NCBI RefSeq assembly: GCF_037893015.1
Contig: NC_133666.1
Span: 622,672,148 to 622,736,147 of the forward strand
Source of the DNA: Macrotis lagotis
Taxonomy: Eukaryota; Chordata; Mammalia; Peramelemorphia; Peramelidae
Length of the DNA stretch: 64,000 nucleotides
Direction of reading: 5' to 3'
Below are positions 23,440 to 34,484 of this stretch, piece after piece. Both the position numbers and the translations under genes were made by a program. Under the pieces are notes generated by a model. It made no database searches. It saw only the letters and a program-made list of their open reading frames with translations, and had not been told where the DNA came from. Positions within the stretch are counted from its first letter, which is position 1; every line of letters begins with the position of its first letter.

Positions 23440-25790
23440 AATAATCTTGTTGCGAAAGTAATCATAAACCCCCCCTCCCCCCAAAAAAAGATAGAGAAAC
23501 CTCAAGAGAAATGAAGTGAGGGAATAAAAAAGTGTACTTCAGTCTGTGTTCAGATTCCATCTGCTCTGTCTTTGGGATGAATTGCATTCTTTATCATAAG
23601 TCCATCAGAGAAGTTGCTTCAATATCTTTTCCCACAGTCACTATGAATAGCTATATTTCCCTCCATTCTATTTTTCCTCACTCCCATTTATTCTCTTCTC
23701 TCTCCTTTCACCTGGTCCCTGCTCAGAAGTGTGTTGTTTCTGACTACCCTCTCGAGACTATATTCTTCCCTCCCTCTCTTCTATCATCTACTTCCCCCCT
23801 CCCCCTTCCCTGCCTCCTTATCCCATCCTTTTTTTCTCATTTTTCTCTAGGGTAAGATAGATTTCTATACCCTATTGAGTGTGTATGCTATTTCTTCATT
23901 GAGCCATTTCTGATGAGAATGAAGACTCACTCATTCCCTCTCACCTTCCCCTTCACTCCATTTCAAAAGCTTTTACTTGACTCTTTTATGTGAAATATCT
24001 TAGCCCATTCTACTTCTCCTTTCCCTTCCTCCCAGTATTTTCCTTTATCACTCCTTGACTCCATCTCTATACCATTTTATACCATTATATTCAACTCCCT
24101 CCAAGTTCTTTTGTCTTCCAGAATATCATATTCCAAGCCCCATGAGCCCTTAACATAGATGCTGCCAAATCCTATGTAATCCTGACTGTAGCACCATGGT
24201 AGTCGAATTGTTTGTTTCTGGCAGTTTGTAGTATTTTCTCTTTGACTTGGGAGTTTTGGAATTTGGCATAACATTCCTGGGAGTTTTCTTTTGGGATCTC
24301 TTTCAGGAGGTGATAGGTGGATTCCCTCAATTTCTATTTTACCCTCTGCTTCTAGAATCTCAGGGCAATTTTGCTATTTCTTGAAAGAGGAATCCTAGGC
24401 TCTTTTCCAGGTCATGATTTTCAGGTAGCTCAATCTCTCCTGGATCTGTTTTCTAGGTCGGTTGCTTTTCCAATGAGATAGTTCACATTTTCTTCTAATT
24501 TTTTTGTCCTTTGGTATTGTTTCATTGTTTCTTGATTTTTTGCAAAGTCATCAACTTCCTTTTAGCTCCACTCTATATTTGAAGGAATTATTTTCTTCCT
24601 GGAGCTTTTTATCTCTTTTTTCCAGCTGGCCAATTCTGCTTTATTTTAAGGGATTCTTCTCATTTGCCTTTTGGGTTGCTTTTTCCAATTGGCCTAAAGT
24701 GGTTTTTAACATGTTGTTTTCTTCAGAATTTTTTGTATTTCTTTTACCAAGCTGCTGACTTGGTTTTCATGATTTACCTGCTTCACTCTCATTTCTCTTC
24801 CCAGTTTTTCCTCTACCTCCCTACTTGCTTTTCTGAGCTTGTCCATAGCCTGAGCTCATTTTCTATTTCTCTTGGAGGCCTGGATACAGAAGTTTTGACT
24901 TTGTCATCTTCTGAGTGTATATTTTGATCCTCCATGGGACTAAAGTAATTTTCTATAGTCAGGTTCTTCTTTTTCTGCTGTTTGCTTATTTCTCAGCCTA
25001 TGACTGATTTATCACACTTCCCAGGTTTTGGGGGTTTTGGGGGGATACCCCACAGGGACCTTAATTCCTTCAATGTCTTATGAGAGGCTCTCACTGCTCT
25101 ATTGCCCATGCTCTGGTCTGTGGATGACCACAAGCCCTCCCCTCTGCCCTGGAGCTGTGAGGAGGATCCCTGCTCTTCTATGGTAGGAGGGGCCCCAGAC
25201 TGCTACCTGGATCTGAGTGTGGGCAAACAGCAGAGTCCTGTCCCAGAGACAGTAGAGAAATCTCTGTAGTCTCTCCTCACCCCCATGCTGTCTGTGGGTT
25301 GAGAGTTCAGAAAGTGCTGGGTGGCTTCACAGGTTCCCACCAAAGGGCTGCTCTGAGGCCAGCACTGGCCCAGGGTTCTGAGCTCATTCTGGTGTGACAA
25401 AGTTCTCTCACCATCCCTTCAAGGCATCCTCGTGATTCCTGGGCCAAGAGGTCTAGAAACCACCCCTCTGCCACAGTCCTAGGCATCCTCAGGGACCCAG
25501 GTGCCTCACAGACTGTCCCTGGAAGGCCAGAGCTGGTTTTCTCTGACTGGGTTGCACTGTGTCCAGCTGCACTTCAGCTCTTCCCAATCCCAAGTCCCAG
25601 CGAAACAGACCTTTTCCTTGGATCATCTAAGTTGTCTTGGACTGGGAAACTGTATTGCCTAGTCTTTCTGTGGGTTCTACCCCTCTAAATCTTGACTAGA
25701 GTCATAATTTGATGGCTTTTGGAGTCTTTTGGGGATGAGTTTCCAGGAATTCCTGCCCTCAAGCCGCGATCTTCTTGTTTTGTTTTTCTC
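23440..25790 (-). mobile_element. HAL1 copy D, near full length, without SINE modules
   Basis: Minus strand. 5' end near 25790 ('aagaagatcgcggcttgagg'), GC-rich 5' UTR to about 25000, broken ORF1 (coiled coil about 24900-24480, C-terminal part to about 24090). The purine-rich 3' region runs to 23440. The 3' region is continuous where other copies carry SINE modules, so this copy represents the state without them. No ORF2. ORF1 frames are interrupted many times. Confidence 0.75.
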
Positions 25791-26360
25791 TAATCCTGGC
25801 CCACATCTTTCTCTGCTTCTTTCTCTCAGAAGTCTTTCCAACAATCTCTACATAGGCAGCATCACAGGACTATCCTTCAAGGGACTTCCAAACTCACCAA
25901 GAAGGAACTATATGGCTCTCTTGGGATGAAATTAAATGTTGAACTTTGGAAAAAATAAGACAGTCTAACTTTGTGACCTGTAACTCTACAGAAGAGACAT
26001 AATGCCAGAGCATTAAACATAAGGGAAATTTCTGAGGTATCCTTGGATTCTACCAGTATTGTTGAAAGGGTATAAGAAAATAAATTTAAATTAACAGTAC
26101 TTGCAATAGAATGGTACAAAGTAAAGCATCATAGAGAAATATAAGCAAAACATAATATATGCACCTTAAGAAAACATGAATATTCATATCATAGATTAAA
26201 TAATCATAAACAATGAAGCAAAGAATGGCTAACAAAATAAACCTTGATTGGTGTAATAATAATGCTACCTGTATATCTATATATAATATATAAATGCACA
26301 TATATATGTATGTATTTATACATATATACATAAAAATGTATCTTTCTATATTTATACAAC
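25791..26360. other. No gene seen; AT-rich DNA
   Basis: Only short chance frames, no repeat consensus recognised. 26270-26350 is a TA/TATG-rich low-complexity stretch. Confidence 0.45.

Positions 26361-26402
<42 letters not shown>
26361..26402. repeat. (GATA)n microsatellite
   Basis: About ten GATA units. The Ser/Tyr/Leu-rich frame on the other strand is a repeat artefact. Confidence 0.97.
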
Positions 26403-26403
<1 letters not shown>

Positions 26404-26645
26404 AATAAAGGTTGGATGGTATAGAGGACAGAACACTGTTTTTGGAATCATGAGGACCTGAATTTGAATCCTGTCTCAGATATTTGACTTGGGCAGGTCA
26501 TAACCTCTTTCAGTCTAAATCCCTGATCATAATAATAGCACCTGCTTTACAACATTGTTATGAGAATCAAATGAGATAATAAATGTAAACTACCTACCAA
26601 AAACATAAATTGCAAAATATTTGCTAATTATTTTTATTGCTACTA
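26403..26645 (+). mobile_element. MIR SINE
   Basis: 'tggtatagaggacagaaca', 'gaatcatgaggacctgaatt', 'cataacctctttcagtctaa', 'aataatagcacctgctttac' and 'atgagataataaatgtaaac' follow the mammalian MIR order from head to LINE-like tail. Confidence 0.75.
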
Positions 26646-27244
26646 ATAATAATACTAAGCTGTAACATATATGCAAATAAAGAATGTTCACCACAACAAA
26701 TAGTGCAATAGGAACATAACTCAGAAGTCACATTGAATGGAACAGCAAATAATAAGCATATTCAAGCATATAAGAATCAACATGTATAGCAATGAATATA
26801 TGCATATATATATTATTTATATGTAAGACACATTTCTCATAGGCAATCTCTAATTCATACCTGAATAAGTGTGTAACCATTTCTTTAGGTATACTAGTAA
26901 CTTAGTATCATGACTGCTGGATCTAGTTCTCTTCTAGTAACTGATCTTGATGCCCCTGTTCCTGAGCTAGCAGATTTTATAAGCTATCAATCATGATCAT
27001 CACAGACTAGTTTGTCTATTCTCAGGTTAACAGGGGGCAGGTTAGCTGTCAGTGTTTGTATTCTGTAAGGCATTTCTATACCCAATATGTCTCTATAGTG
27101 TAGTTATTGCTAAGAAAGGTATTTATTGCCTTTGGAGTTCCCTTTAATTGTCCTATAATAGTATACTGTATAGTATATAGGAATTATATATAGCATAGTA
27201 TAGTATAGAAATAGTATATAGGAATTGCCCTATAATAGTATATA
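26646..27244. other. No gene seen; AT-rich DNA with TATAG-type low complexity
   Basis: 27160-27245 is built of 'tagtata/tatagga' words. The rest is unique. No coding evidence. Confidence 0.45.
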
Positions 27245-27925
27245 TCTTCTTCATTGGAGCATCAATTTCCCCAAAGAACAATAAAATTGTTCATATTCTT
27301 TGACTCAGTAATTCTAATTCTAGGTCTATATCCAGAAGAAATCATAAAAAATTAAGAAAAGTCCCACATGTTCCAAAATATTCATAGTAGCTCTTTTTGC
27401 AGTGGCAAATTGAGGGGATGCCCATCAATTGGGGAATGGCTAAACAAGTTATGGTATATGAATATTTTGGAATGTTATTGTTCCATAAGAAACCATAAAT
27501 GATCAGACTCTAGAAAAGCACAGAATGAATTACAGGATCTGATGCTGAGTGAAAGGAGTAGAACTAAGAGAACAATGTACACATTAACAACAACATTGTG
27601 AGATGATCAACCTTGATAGAAGCAGCTCCTCTTAGCAGTTCAGAGAGCTAGGACAATTGTATTAGACTAGCTATGGACAATGTTAACCCCATTATCTGAT
27701 GAACATTTTATAAAAATTAGCTCTTATGTATCACTTGTCCTTAATCCTAATTCCTCATACTGGAGATGACTGATCTGTAAACATGTTTATAAAAATATAT
27801 ATATGTACAGTGTTAATTTGACTGTTTACTGCTGAGGGGAGTGGGGTGGGAAGGGGGGGGAAGGAAATTTTATAACTTAAAAATATACATGTACATATGG
27901 ATAAAAATATTTAAAAAAACATACA
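27245..27925 (+). mobile_element. Old L1 3' fragment
   Basis: ORF2 tail words appear in order: 'ctttgactcagtaattctaa', 'ggtctatatccagaagaaat', 'cccatcaattggggaatggc', 'ggaatgttattgttccataa', followed by a diverged 3' UTR and an A-rich end. It is older than the copies at 13.2 and 55.5 kb. Confidence 0.72.
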
Positions 27926-28137
27926 TGCTAAAAAAAAAGAAACATCATTTTCATTCCCATATCTGTGCCAGGCAATCTTTGTACCATTGATGTATAATCT
28001 CTTTTGCTCAATGTTCAATGAAATAATTTTTCATCATTTTTCTCCTGCTCATTGAAAATTCAATTACTCTCCTATGGGCAATAGGTAGCTGTGGTCAAGT
28101 CTTGATTGTTCTCTATTTTCTGGAGCTATTCTTTTTT

Positions 28138-28278
28138 TCTGGGGGGAGGCATTCAGGGTTAAGTGACTTTTCCAGAGTCAAACAGCTAGCAAGGTCTACT
28201 GTCTGAGGTTGGATTTGTACTCAGGTCTTTCTAATTCCAGGTCCAATGTTCTATTCATTATGCCACCTAGCTACCCCT
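28138..28278 (-). mobile_element. SINE (MAR1-type), minus strand
   Basis: 'aagtgacttttccagagtca', 'cagctagcaaggtctactgt', 'tgtactcaggtctttctaat' and 'attatgccacctagctaccc' form the complement of the tRNA-SINE consensus. Confidence 0.8.
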
Positions 28279-28831
28279 GAGGCTATCCTTTAAAAAAGTA
28301 AATTACCCAGATTCTCATCAACTTAGTATGTAGGAATCAACCTTCCATAAGTCAGCTAACTTGTGAGTCTCTGAAATGTCAAGGTTTTTCAACAGAACTC
28401 TCTCACTGTTGGAAGTTTTTCTATCACATATTTTCTGAGTTCCAGTTCATGCCTATTTGGGCATTTACCTTTTCTCTCAAATGAAAGATGTGCTGACTGT
28501 AAGTAGTGCAACATTTTTTTATCTAAGGTTCTAAATAAGTCAATAGGTAGGTGCAGTTATCACCTGAACATGAGCAAGGATAGCGTAAAGCCTATAGAAT
28601 CATTCCTTGTGAAACAACATAGATGTCTAGAAATGATACATATTGATTCACTTAACCTTTCCTTTTGTCTAAGAGTTTCCAAAATTTGCATTGTTCCATA
28701 GGATAGAGTGAGTGACTCTACAACCAATAACAGAATGAATTTCCAGGAAATGGTATCATCAGAATGTATTTGGGTCTTAGTGAGAACATGTTGGGAAGAA
28801 AAGGAAAAGGTTTAAATGAAAACAAGTTGGG

Positions 28832-28985
28832 GCAGTTAGGTGGCACACTGGATAGAGAGCACTGGCCCGTGATTCAGGAGGGCTTGAGTTCAAATTTGGC
28901 CTCAGACACTTGATACTTACAAGCTGTGTGACCTTGGGTGAGTCATTTCACCCCATGACCCCACAAAAACTAAAAAAAAATAAAT
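28832..28985 (+). mobile_element. SINE (MAR1-type)
   Basis: 'ggggcagttaggtggcacac', 'gagttcaaatttggcctcag', 'acacttgatacttacaagct', 'gtgtgaccttgggtgagtca' and an A-rich tail. The 'cttgatacttac' middle differs from the 'cttaataattac' WSINE1 form. Confidence 0.85.
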
Positions 28986-28989
28986 AAAT

Positions 28990-29838
28990 GAAAGTAAGAT
29001 ATTAACTATGTTAACTATGGAGCAAGGAATCTAGAGAGCACAGTAGAAAGATATGGAAGATTTGAGGTAGGGCATCTAGGAAATAGAGTTGAAGACAATA
29101 GGAATAAGGGAATCAGCAATAAGGGACATGAAATAGAATTTGTATATTGACAGCGTTTCAGAATCACTAGAATGGAGAGAGAAAGGATAGGATTATGCTA
29201 ATCATAGAAAAATGAGTCTCAGTTGAGTGTCAGCAGCTGAGAGAGATCTTCTGAGGCAGACAGATGATTGCATTTAAGAGCTTTCCTTTAAGTCTAGCCT
29301 TAAATAGGTGTAAAGTTTAAGGCTTGTGAGGCTCAGGAGGGATACTCAGAATAGGGAATAACAAGGGAAGGTATGACCTGACAGTCTAGACAGGAAAAAA
29401 AAGTTGAAAATATGAGCTGATGTAATCTGAGAAAATTCTCTAAAGCATTGATGAAGGGTTTGGAGAAAAGAATGAAATCACTGGTTTTGGTCTGGGTCCA
29501 AGGTTCATGCAGGAATTTTTTGGAGTGAATAATAACAGACAGGAAGACATGGATGAGATTAATAGAGGTCATTGACAATCATTATACTAATGATTCTTTG
29601 TGCTATTTTCATAGCTGCTGAAGCCCTGTGTCCTAGTCCAAGTCAATGATCTTCAATTTTCTTGTCAGTCACAGAGTCTTTCTGTGTCCCTATTAGAGAT
29701 ATTATTCACAATTACTAATTCGCTTCCTGTTTCCTTGCCATAAAAAATGTCTCCACTCTCGCTTTTATGGTCATATGCCATCACATGCCTGAATTCATAA
29801 GAATCACTAATACTTCCCCCTTTCCTGTATCCTCTTCT
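28990..29838. other. Upstream flank of the immunoglobulin-like pseudogene; no gene seen
   Basis: Purine-rich at 29010-29300 with possible old L2 content, then unique sequence. No promoter element is clear. The first visible exon begins at about 29841. Confidence 0.4.
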
Positions 29839-29840
29839 AG

Positions 29841-30666
29841 GTGTGATGGAGATTCTCAATCTCTCAGGCTCCTTTCTCTTTAATTTTGTGATTGTTGACA
29901 TTCTCCTCAAGAAATCAACAGTGGCCTCAGGTAAAAGTATTTGTTTTTCTTTGACTCTCAGGGGCTAGGAAGAGGTACCTAAGCCCTGAGGATTGAACAT
30001 ATAGAGATTCTATCCCACCCTAATTTTACACTCCCAACCCCTTCCCTAATAATAGTCTCCTAGTCTCTTATGGAGATTTTCTCATTTTTCCCTTTTTTTT
30101 CTCTCTCTGCTATGGTCTCATCACTGTCTTGATATACTGTCCCCTCCATTAGTTATTTTCTTAACATTTTTCCCATCCTCCATTACTCTCTTCTGTCCTT
30201 GCTTTTTTCATCTCATTATCATGTTCTGTCCTTTACAACTTCTTGCATAAACCTCGTATATCCTGCCATCTTCTGTTTTTCTTTTCTCTCACCCTCTGTC
30301 TCTTTTTCCTGCTTGATTGAACAGGAGAGTTCTCAGTAACTGGACCTGCAAGAGCCATCCAGGTCTCATGTGGGGATGAAGCAGAGCTGCCATGTTACCT
30401 GTCCCCACCTCAGAGTGTTCAGCATATGGAGGTGGTCTGGTTGTAATCTACTCGGGTGGTACATCTCTATCGAGATGGAGAGGATCATTTTGGAGACCAA
30501 GATCCTAATTACCAAGGAAGGACAGTACTGGTGAGTGATGGTATCATAAATGGGAATGCCATCCTGAAGATTCGGAATGTGAGACTCTTAGATGCAGGAA
30601 GGTATACATGTCTCTTTGAGGATGGTTTTCATCAAAAGTAAGCTGATATGGAGCTGATGGTCTTAG
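29841..30666 (+). pseudogene. MOG/butyrophilin-like gene: signal-peptide exon and IgV exon, inactivated
   Basis: Exon A (acceptor 'cctcttctag', ATG at 29846, donor 29931 gtaaaa) encodes 28 residues plus one base, a weak signal peptide carrying Asp and Lys-Lys. Exon B (acceptor before 30325, donor 30667 gtgagg) is 342 bp, phase 1-1, as in BTN/MOG IgV exons. It reads GEFSVTGPARAI, 'DEAELPC' (first Cys), 'MEVVW', RVVHLYRDGEDHFGDQDPNY, 'GRTVLV', then 'LLDAGRYTC' (second Cys) and 'ADMELMV'. The wording is closest to myelin-oligodendrocyte glycoprotein among the BTN family, from memory. In-frame TAA stops at 30444-30446 and 30639-30641 disable it. Splice sites remain intact, so the loss may be recent. 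In the family the IgV domain acts at the cell surface. Candidate further exons lie at 35914 and 47788. Confidence 0.8.
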
Positions 30667-30669
30667 GTG

Positions 30670-31088
30670 AGGAACTGGGACATGAATTGCACATGTTCAT
30701 GCACATATATCTTTCAGAATGAAACTGACTACATCTCCTCTCAGGAGACTATGGTTCCTTCAAAGAACAGTGGGTTATCTTTCTCTAATGCTTTCAGAGC
30801 CACTATCCTGTTATATTTCCTGCATTATTATCTGCCAGTGATTAGCATCTCACTTCTATTTAATCAATACATACCATTCTGCTTTTACACAGCAATATTT
30901 ACTAAAATATTACAAGAATAGAATTCCACACATTTCTTCCTTGGGACACACTCTTCCTCATACCACCTCATTTCGTGGGAACTTCAGGGAGAGTAGGGTC
31001 AAACCAATGGAAGTTTCTATGTAGCATTCATTGTTCCTACCAAATTGACATCCAAATGAATGGATGTAAATGTCTGTTTCCTTGCTTC
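30670..31088. other. Intron-like unique DNA
   Basis: No exon or repeat recognised between the IgV donor and the SINE that begins at 31101. Confidence 0.5.
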
Positions 31089-31326
31089 CATTGGACTGAG
31101 TGGGAAGCTAGGTGGTGCATTGGATAGAACACTGACCTTGGAGTCAAGAGGACAGGAGTTTGAATACAGCCTCAAACAGTTGCCACTTACTAGCTGTGTG
31201 ACTATGGACAAGTCACTTAACTCTTCACATCCAGGGCCATCTATACTCATCCTGATTTATATCTAGTCACTAAACTCAGATGGCTCTGGAGGAGAAAGAG
31301 AGACTGGTGACTTAGCAAAGAACACC

Positions 31327-31755
31327 TGTTGTGTCACATGTGTTCCAGGCTAAGAGCTACGAAGGGTCAACACAGAAATAATTATGTGCTTTAACCAGCA
31401 AGATGTACTTCAGAGCTTAGATAAGGGAGTAGCTGCATGTCTGAGCTAAGAAGGTATATTCCCAGGCTCAGATAGATAGCACATTCTGAGATAATTACCT
31501 TCTGCACTCTGTTTATCAAATCACTGTTTGGTTCTCAAAACAATCTTCTCTCTGTTTATCAGAACACTGTTTGGTTCTCAAAACAATCACCTAAGACATA
31601 CACAAGGTATGCATGTGAAAAAAATGCTTGCTAAAATGCTTATGTAATTGGTTATGTAAATGTAGAGTATAAAAGTAAGTATCCTGTGATCAATAAACAA
31701 ATCAGCTTATGCATCATATTGATGTCGGCCTGAGTTCCCTCCTCCGGACTCAACA
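31327..31755 (+). repeat. 5' LTR of the endogenous retrovirus
   Basis: Begins TGTTGTGTCAC and ends GGACTCAACA, giving TGTTG/CAACA inverted termini. A TATA box (tataaaag) is at 31668-31675 and AATAAA at 31692-31697. A 43-bp direct repeat in U3 (31507-31549, 31550-31592) looks like an enhancer duplication. Confidence 0.92.
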
Positions 31756-31757
31756 TA

Positions 31758-31775
31758 TGGTGACCCCGACGTGAG
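31758..31775 (+). promoter_or_regulatory. Primer binding site, tRNA-Trp type
   Basis: TGGTGACCCCGACGTGAG lies two bases after the 5' LTR. By recall, it complements the 3' end of vertebrate tRNA-Trp at 17 of 18 positions. Confidence 0.85.
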
Positions 31776-31903
31776 GGAAGTGAGTTGAATGCGGAGAAGA
31801 CATCCCGGTATGAGTTGGTAGGGAAGTGTTAGACACCCCCTCACTCAGTGCTAGAAGAAAAGTGGATGTGGCCATGGCTGACCTGTGAGTCAGGGAATTT
31901 GGG

Positions 31904-32280
31904 ATGGGAATGGCTGTATCAGCCACGGAGCACACTGCGCTCAATGCCTTAGAGGACTTATCGAAAAAATATGACCTGCCTGTTAAGAGATCAGAAATTT
32001 CCTGGGTGCTACACTGGGGAGGAGATAAGGGCATAATTACTAAGACTGAAAAACTCTTCTCCTTGGAAAAATGGGATAAGCTGGGAAAAAGCTTATGGGA
32101 AGCAGTCCAAACTAAGAACAAGGAAGCCCAGAGACTGGCAGAACTGTATGGCACACTGCAAAATTGTCTATGATGACTTTGAAAGTTTGTGGGCTTGCCC
32201 CGCTGTGACTGATGTTGAAAGGACTGCTATTGGAGGAAGTTCGGATGTGCCTCCTCTAGCAGAAAAAGTGTTAATTAATC
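31904..32280 (+). pseudogene. Gag-like remnant (probable matrix region)
   Basis: An 89-residue open frame (31904-32173) follows the leader. It is helix-forming and charged (…ALNALEDLSKKYDL…, …WDKLGKSLWEAVQ…) and stops shortly after. An overlapping frame continues to about 32280. Position and composition fit the amino end of Gag. No capsid major-homology region or zinc knuckle follows, since the sequence passes into an unrelated-looking GC-rich block. Confidence 0.45.
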
Positions 32281-32284
32281 CCCA

Positions 32285-32555
32285 CCACCACCTGGCCGGG
32301 AAGAGGGCGGGCGGGCGGGCTGCCCCAGAGCCTTCCTGCTGCCACCTTTGTCTCTCACAGGCTTTTCAGATCAGGGGCCCCGGGCCGCCAGCACTCTGCC
32401 TGGACTCTGTGGTCTGGGTGGGGGCTGACCGAGGGGAGGAAAGCCGATCCTGCTCCTCTGCCTCCGCCTCTGCCTCCGCCTCCCCTCCGCCCCTGGCCAG
32501 CCCCTCCCCCTCCACTCCGTTAATCTGGCCATGCTTCCGCTCTCCCCCCCTGCTG
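32285..32555. other. GC-rich block inside the provirus
   Basis: About 270 bp with runs such as 'gggcgggcgggcgggctg' and repeated 'gcctccgcctctgcc', far richer in G+C than its surroundings. It replaces most of gag and pol. No retroviral motif could be read in it. It may be captured host sequence or a strongly drifted internal region. Confidence 0.55.
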
Positions 32556-33145
32556 CATCCTGCTCATCTCAGCCAAGGCTTTGGCGAAAACCTTCAACCT
32601 GCCCCTGACACAGATGAGAATGATTGTTGCCTCCTGCCCTGACTGCAGTTCAATGACTCTCCTGCTTAATGAGGACTTGACTCGGCAGCCGCCGTGAATC
32701 ATCCCTGGGCTGGCAGAGGAGGGAGGAGGATTCAACCCCCTCCCACCCCGCTTCATGTCTGCGTCTCATTCGCCTCGGTCTACCTAGCACGAACGCCGCT
32801 GACAGGGCTCATCAGGATGTTAAGAACTACTTAGCCTTGTTTTTAAAAGAAAAGGGGGAGGTTGGGTGATCGCCGCACAACATAGTGAGCAAAGTGATTT
32901 ATGTTTTGAACTGGCTTAACCCTAAGCACTCTATCTCAGATAACAAGCCTCTTTACTTTCACTTTTCAAAGAACGTGGCACACTTTGCCAGTGTTGACAT
33001 TTCTATCTCTGTTTTTGATCCTAAGACTGCCCAATGGGACAATTCCTATTGATTACTAACCTGGGGACAAGGGTATGTGTGTGTTGTTTCAGGTTCATCG
33101 AAACCACAGTGGGTTCCTGCAAAGTGGGTAAAACCTCACCTGAAA
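32556..33145 (+). pseudogene. Integrase remnant lacking the catalytic core
   Basis: At 32560-32650 an 'AKALAKTFNLPL' / 'IVASCPDC' reading, with His residues one frame away, looks like the HHCC zinc-binding domain. From about 32910 to 33143 another frame reads '…VLNWLNPKH…', then, after a TGA at about 33049, '…WGQGYVCV…QWVPAKWVKPHL', typical of the integrase C-terminal domain. The stretch between is too short for the DDE core, so the enzyme is gone. The frame overlaps the env start, as in class II retroviruses. Confidence 0.6.
32845..32861 (+). promoter_or_regulatory. Polypurine-tract-like run inside the provirus
   Basis: AAAAGAAAAGGGGGAGG is the best PPT-like sequence in the element, but it lies 1.6 kb before the 3' LTR, within the integrase remnant. 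It may be a central tract or a scar of recombination. Confidence 0.35.
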
Positions 33146-33146
33146 A

Positions 33147-34484
33147 ATGATACTTCTTCTGCTGGCACTTGCATCCTGCCTTGCTACGGCTCTTGTGACT
33201 CATCTGATTCCTAAGTATCTACAGCATCAAATGTGTATCTCCCTGAAATCAGCTGGTGATCCCTGCAAGACATGCTTCATAGGGATCCCCCTGGACCCAG
33301 AGAACATCAAACAGAGACTGAAAGGGTACTGTGGACAGTTAAGGGGAATATGTAGGAGTTTTCAGCAATATAGTTTTTGTGCATGTATGTGTGATAAGCA
33401 GCAAAATTATACCTGACCATCCCTGAAAAATAGTTGTAGATTACGAGTTATATTAAAGGCTTTAAATAAACCAACTACACAGGAGCCACAGGAAATAAAT
33501 CTCTTGTGGAGCGTTCCCCCTGGAATAAAAGAGAATATCACTCATCTCCCACATTGTAGTCTTGTGAGCTCCCCACAACTTTAGAATGCTACAGGAGTTT
33601 TTATATTTGGAGGTTTAGAGTATTTTAAAGAAAACACACCTTGGGATTCCCCTAAGTGGGAACGATTCACTAATGTATCAGGGCATTCTCATTATTGGAA
33701 TTTATCAAAAACAGAACGGGGGCCCCTTGAAGTACAAATTGAGGGAGCGAAGTCATTACCCTCTGGAGTATTCTTGATATGTGAAGATAAGGCATACAGC
33801 TCTATCCCATGGCGTCCTATAGGAGGACCTTGTTATCTAGGCCAATTAGCATTAGTGTCCACACCATACCTTAATTTCTCCAGAAGCCCTAGGAAAACAA
33901 GGAGCATTCCTCTGGCTTCCAACTGTTATAAAAATGTTAATTTTCTATCAGTATCTGAAACAGTAGCCACATCCCTTTTTATCAGTATCAGAAACAGTAG
34001 CCACATCCCTTTTTCACACCAGGGGTAATGGCATCTATTAATTATAATACCATGAAAAAACTTGCATGTTGGGAAAAAGCTCAGGCTGACATTACATCCA
34101 TGACTTTAATGGATATAATTACAAATGTACAGAGCATTCACAAGGCTACACTACAAAATAGAGCTGCAATAGATTTCTTGCTTTTATTACATAATCATGG
34201 TTGTGAGGAATTTGAAGGCATGTGTTGCTTTAATATTTCAGATAATAGTGCTTCAGTCTATGCTAAAATCAAAAAAAATACAATAAAATCTTGATAAAAT
34301 AACTGTACATGAAGATTTCTTTAAGGATTGGTTAAAATCTTTAGTATTACCTGCTTGGCTTTTGGCAATTGTAAAACCTATAATTGTAATTTGCTTAATA
34401 CTTGTTATATTCTTGTTGTTTGGACCATGCATCCTTTTGTGTTGTCAGAGATCTCTAGAAAACATGCTCTCCCAGGCCTTTAAA
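33147..34484 (+). pseudogene. Envelope gene remnant, alpharetrovirus-like transmembrane subunit
   Basis: A hydrophobic leader begins at ATG 33147. Cys-rich surface-subunit sequence follows with a stop at 33414-33416 and further stops to about 33770. An R-K-T-R processing-type site lies near 33890. The transmembrane part (about 34028-34290) has an 'LQNRAAIDFLLLL' heptad/immunosuppressive-type region and a C-x6-CC motif at 34202-34228. A membrane anchor and short tail follow in a shifted frame (about 34287-34484). A 34-bp tandem duplication (33947-34014) shifts the frame at the subunit junction. Several stops and two frameshifts make the gene non-functional. By family knowledge, this TM wording resembles alpharetroviruses more than gammaretroviruses. 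Confidence 0.82.

Noticed and set aside
26361..26402. Possible CRISPR or regulatory array
   Set aside because: Simple GATA tandem repeat without spacers. No CRISPR is expected or seen in this genome type.
32520..32756. Open frames over the GC-rich block in the provirus
   Set aside because: GC-rich sequence has few stop codons by chance, and no motif supports a protein.
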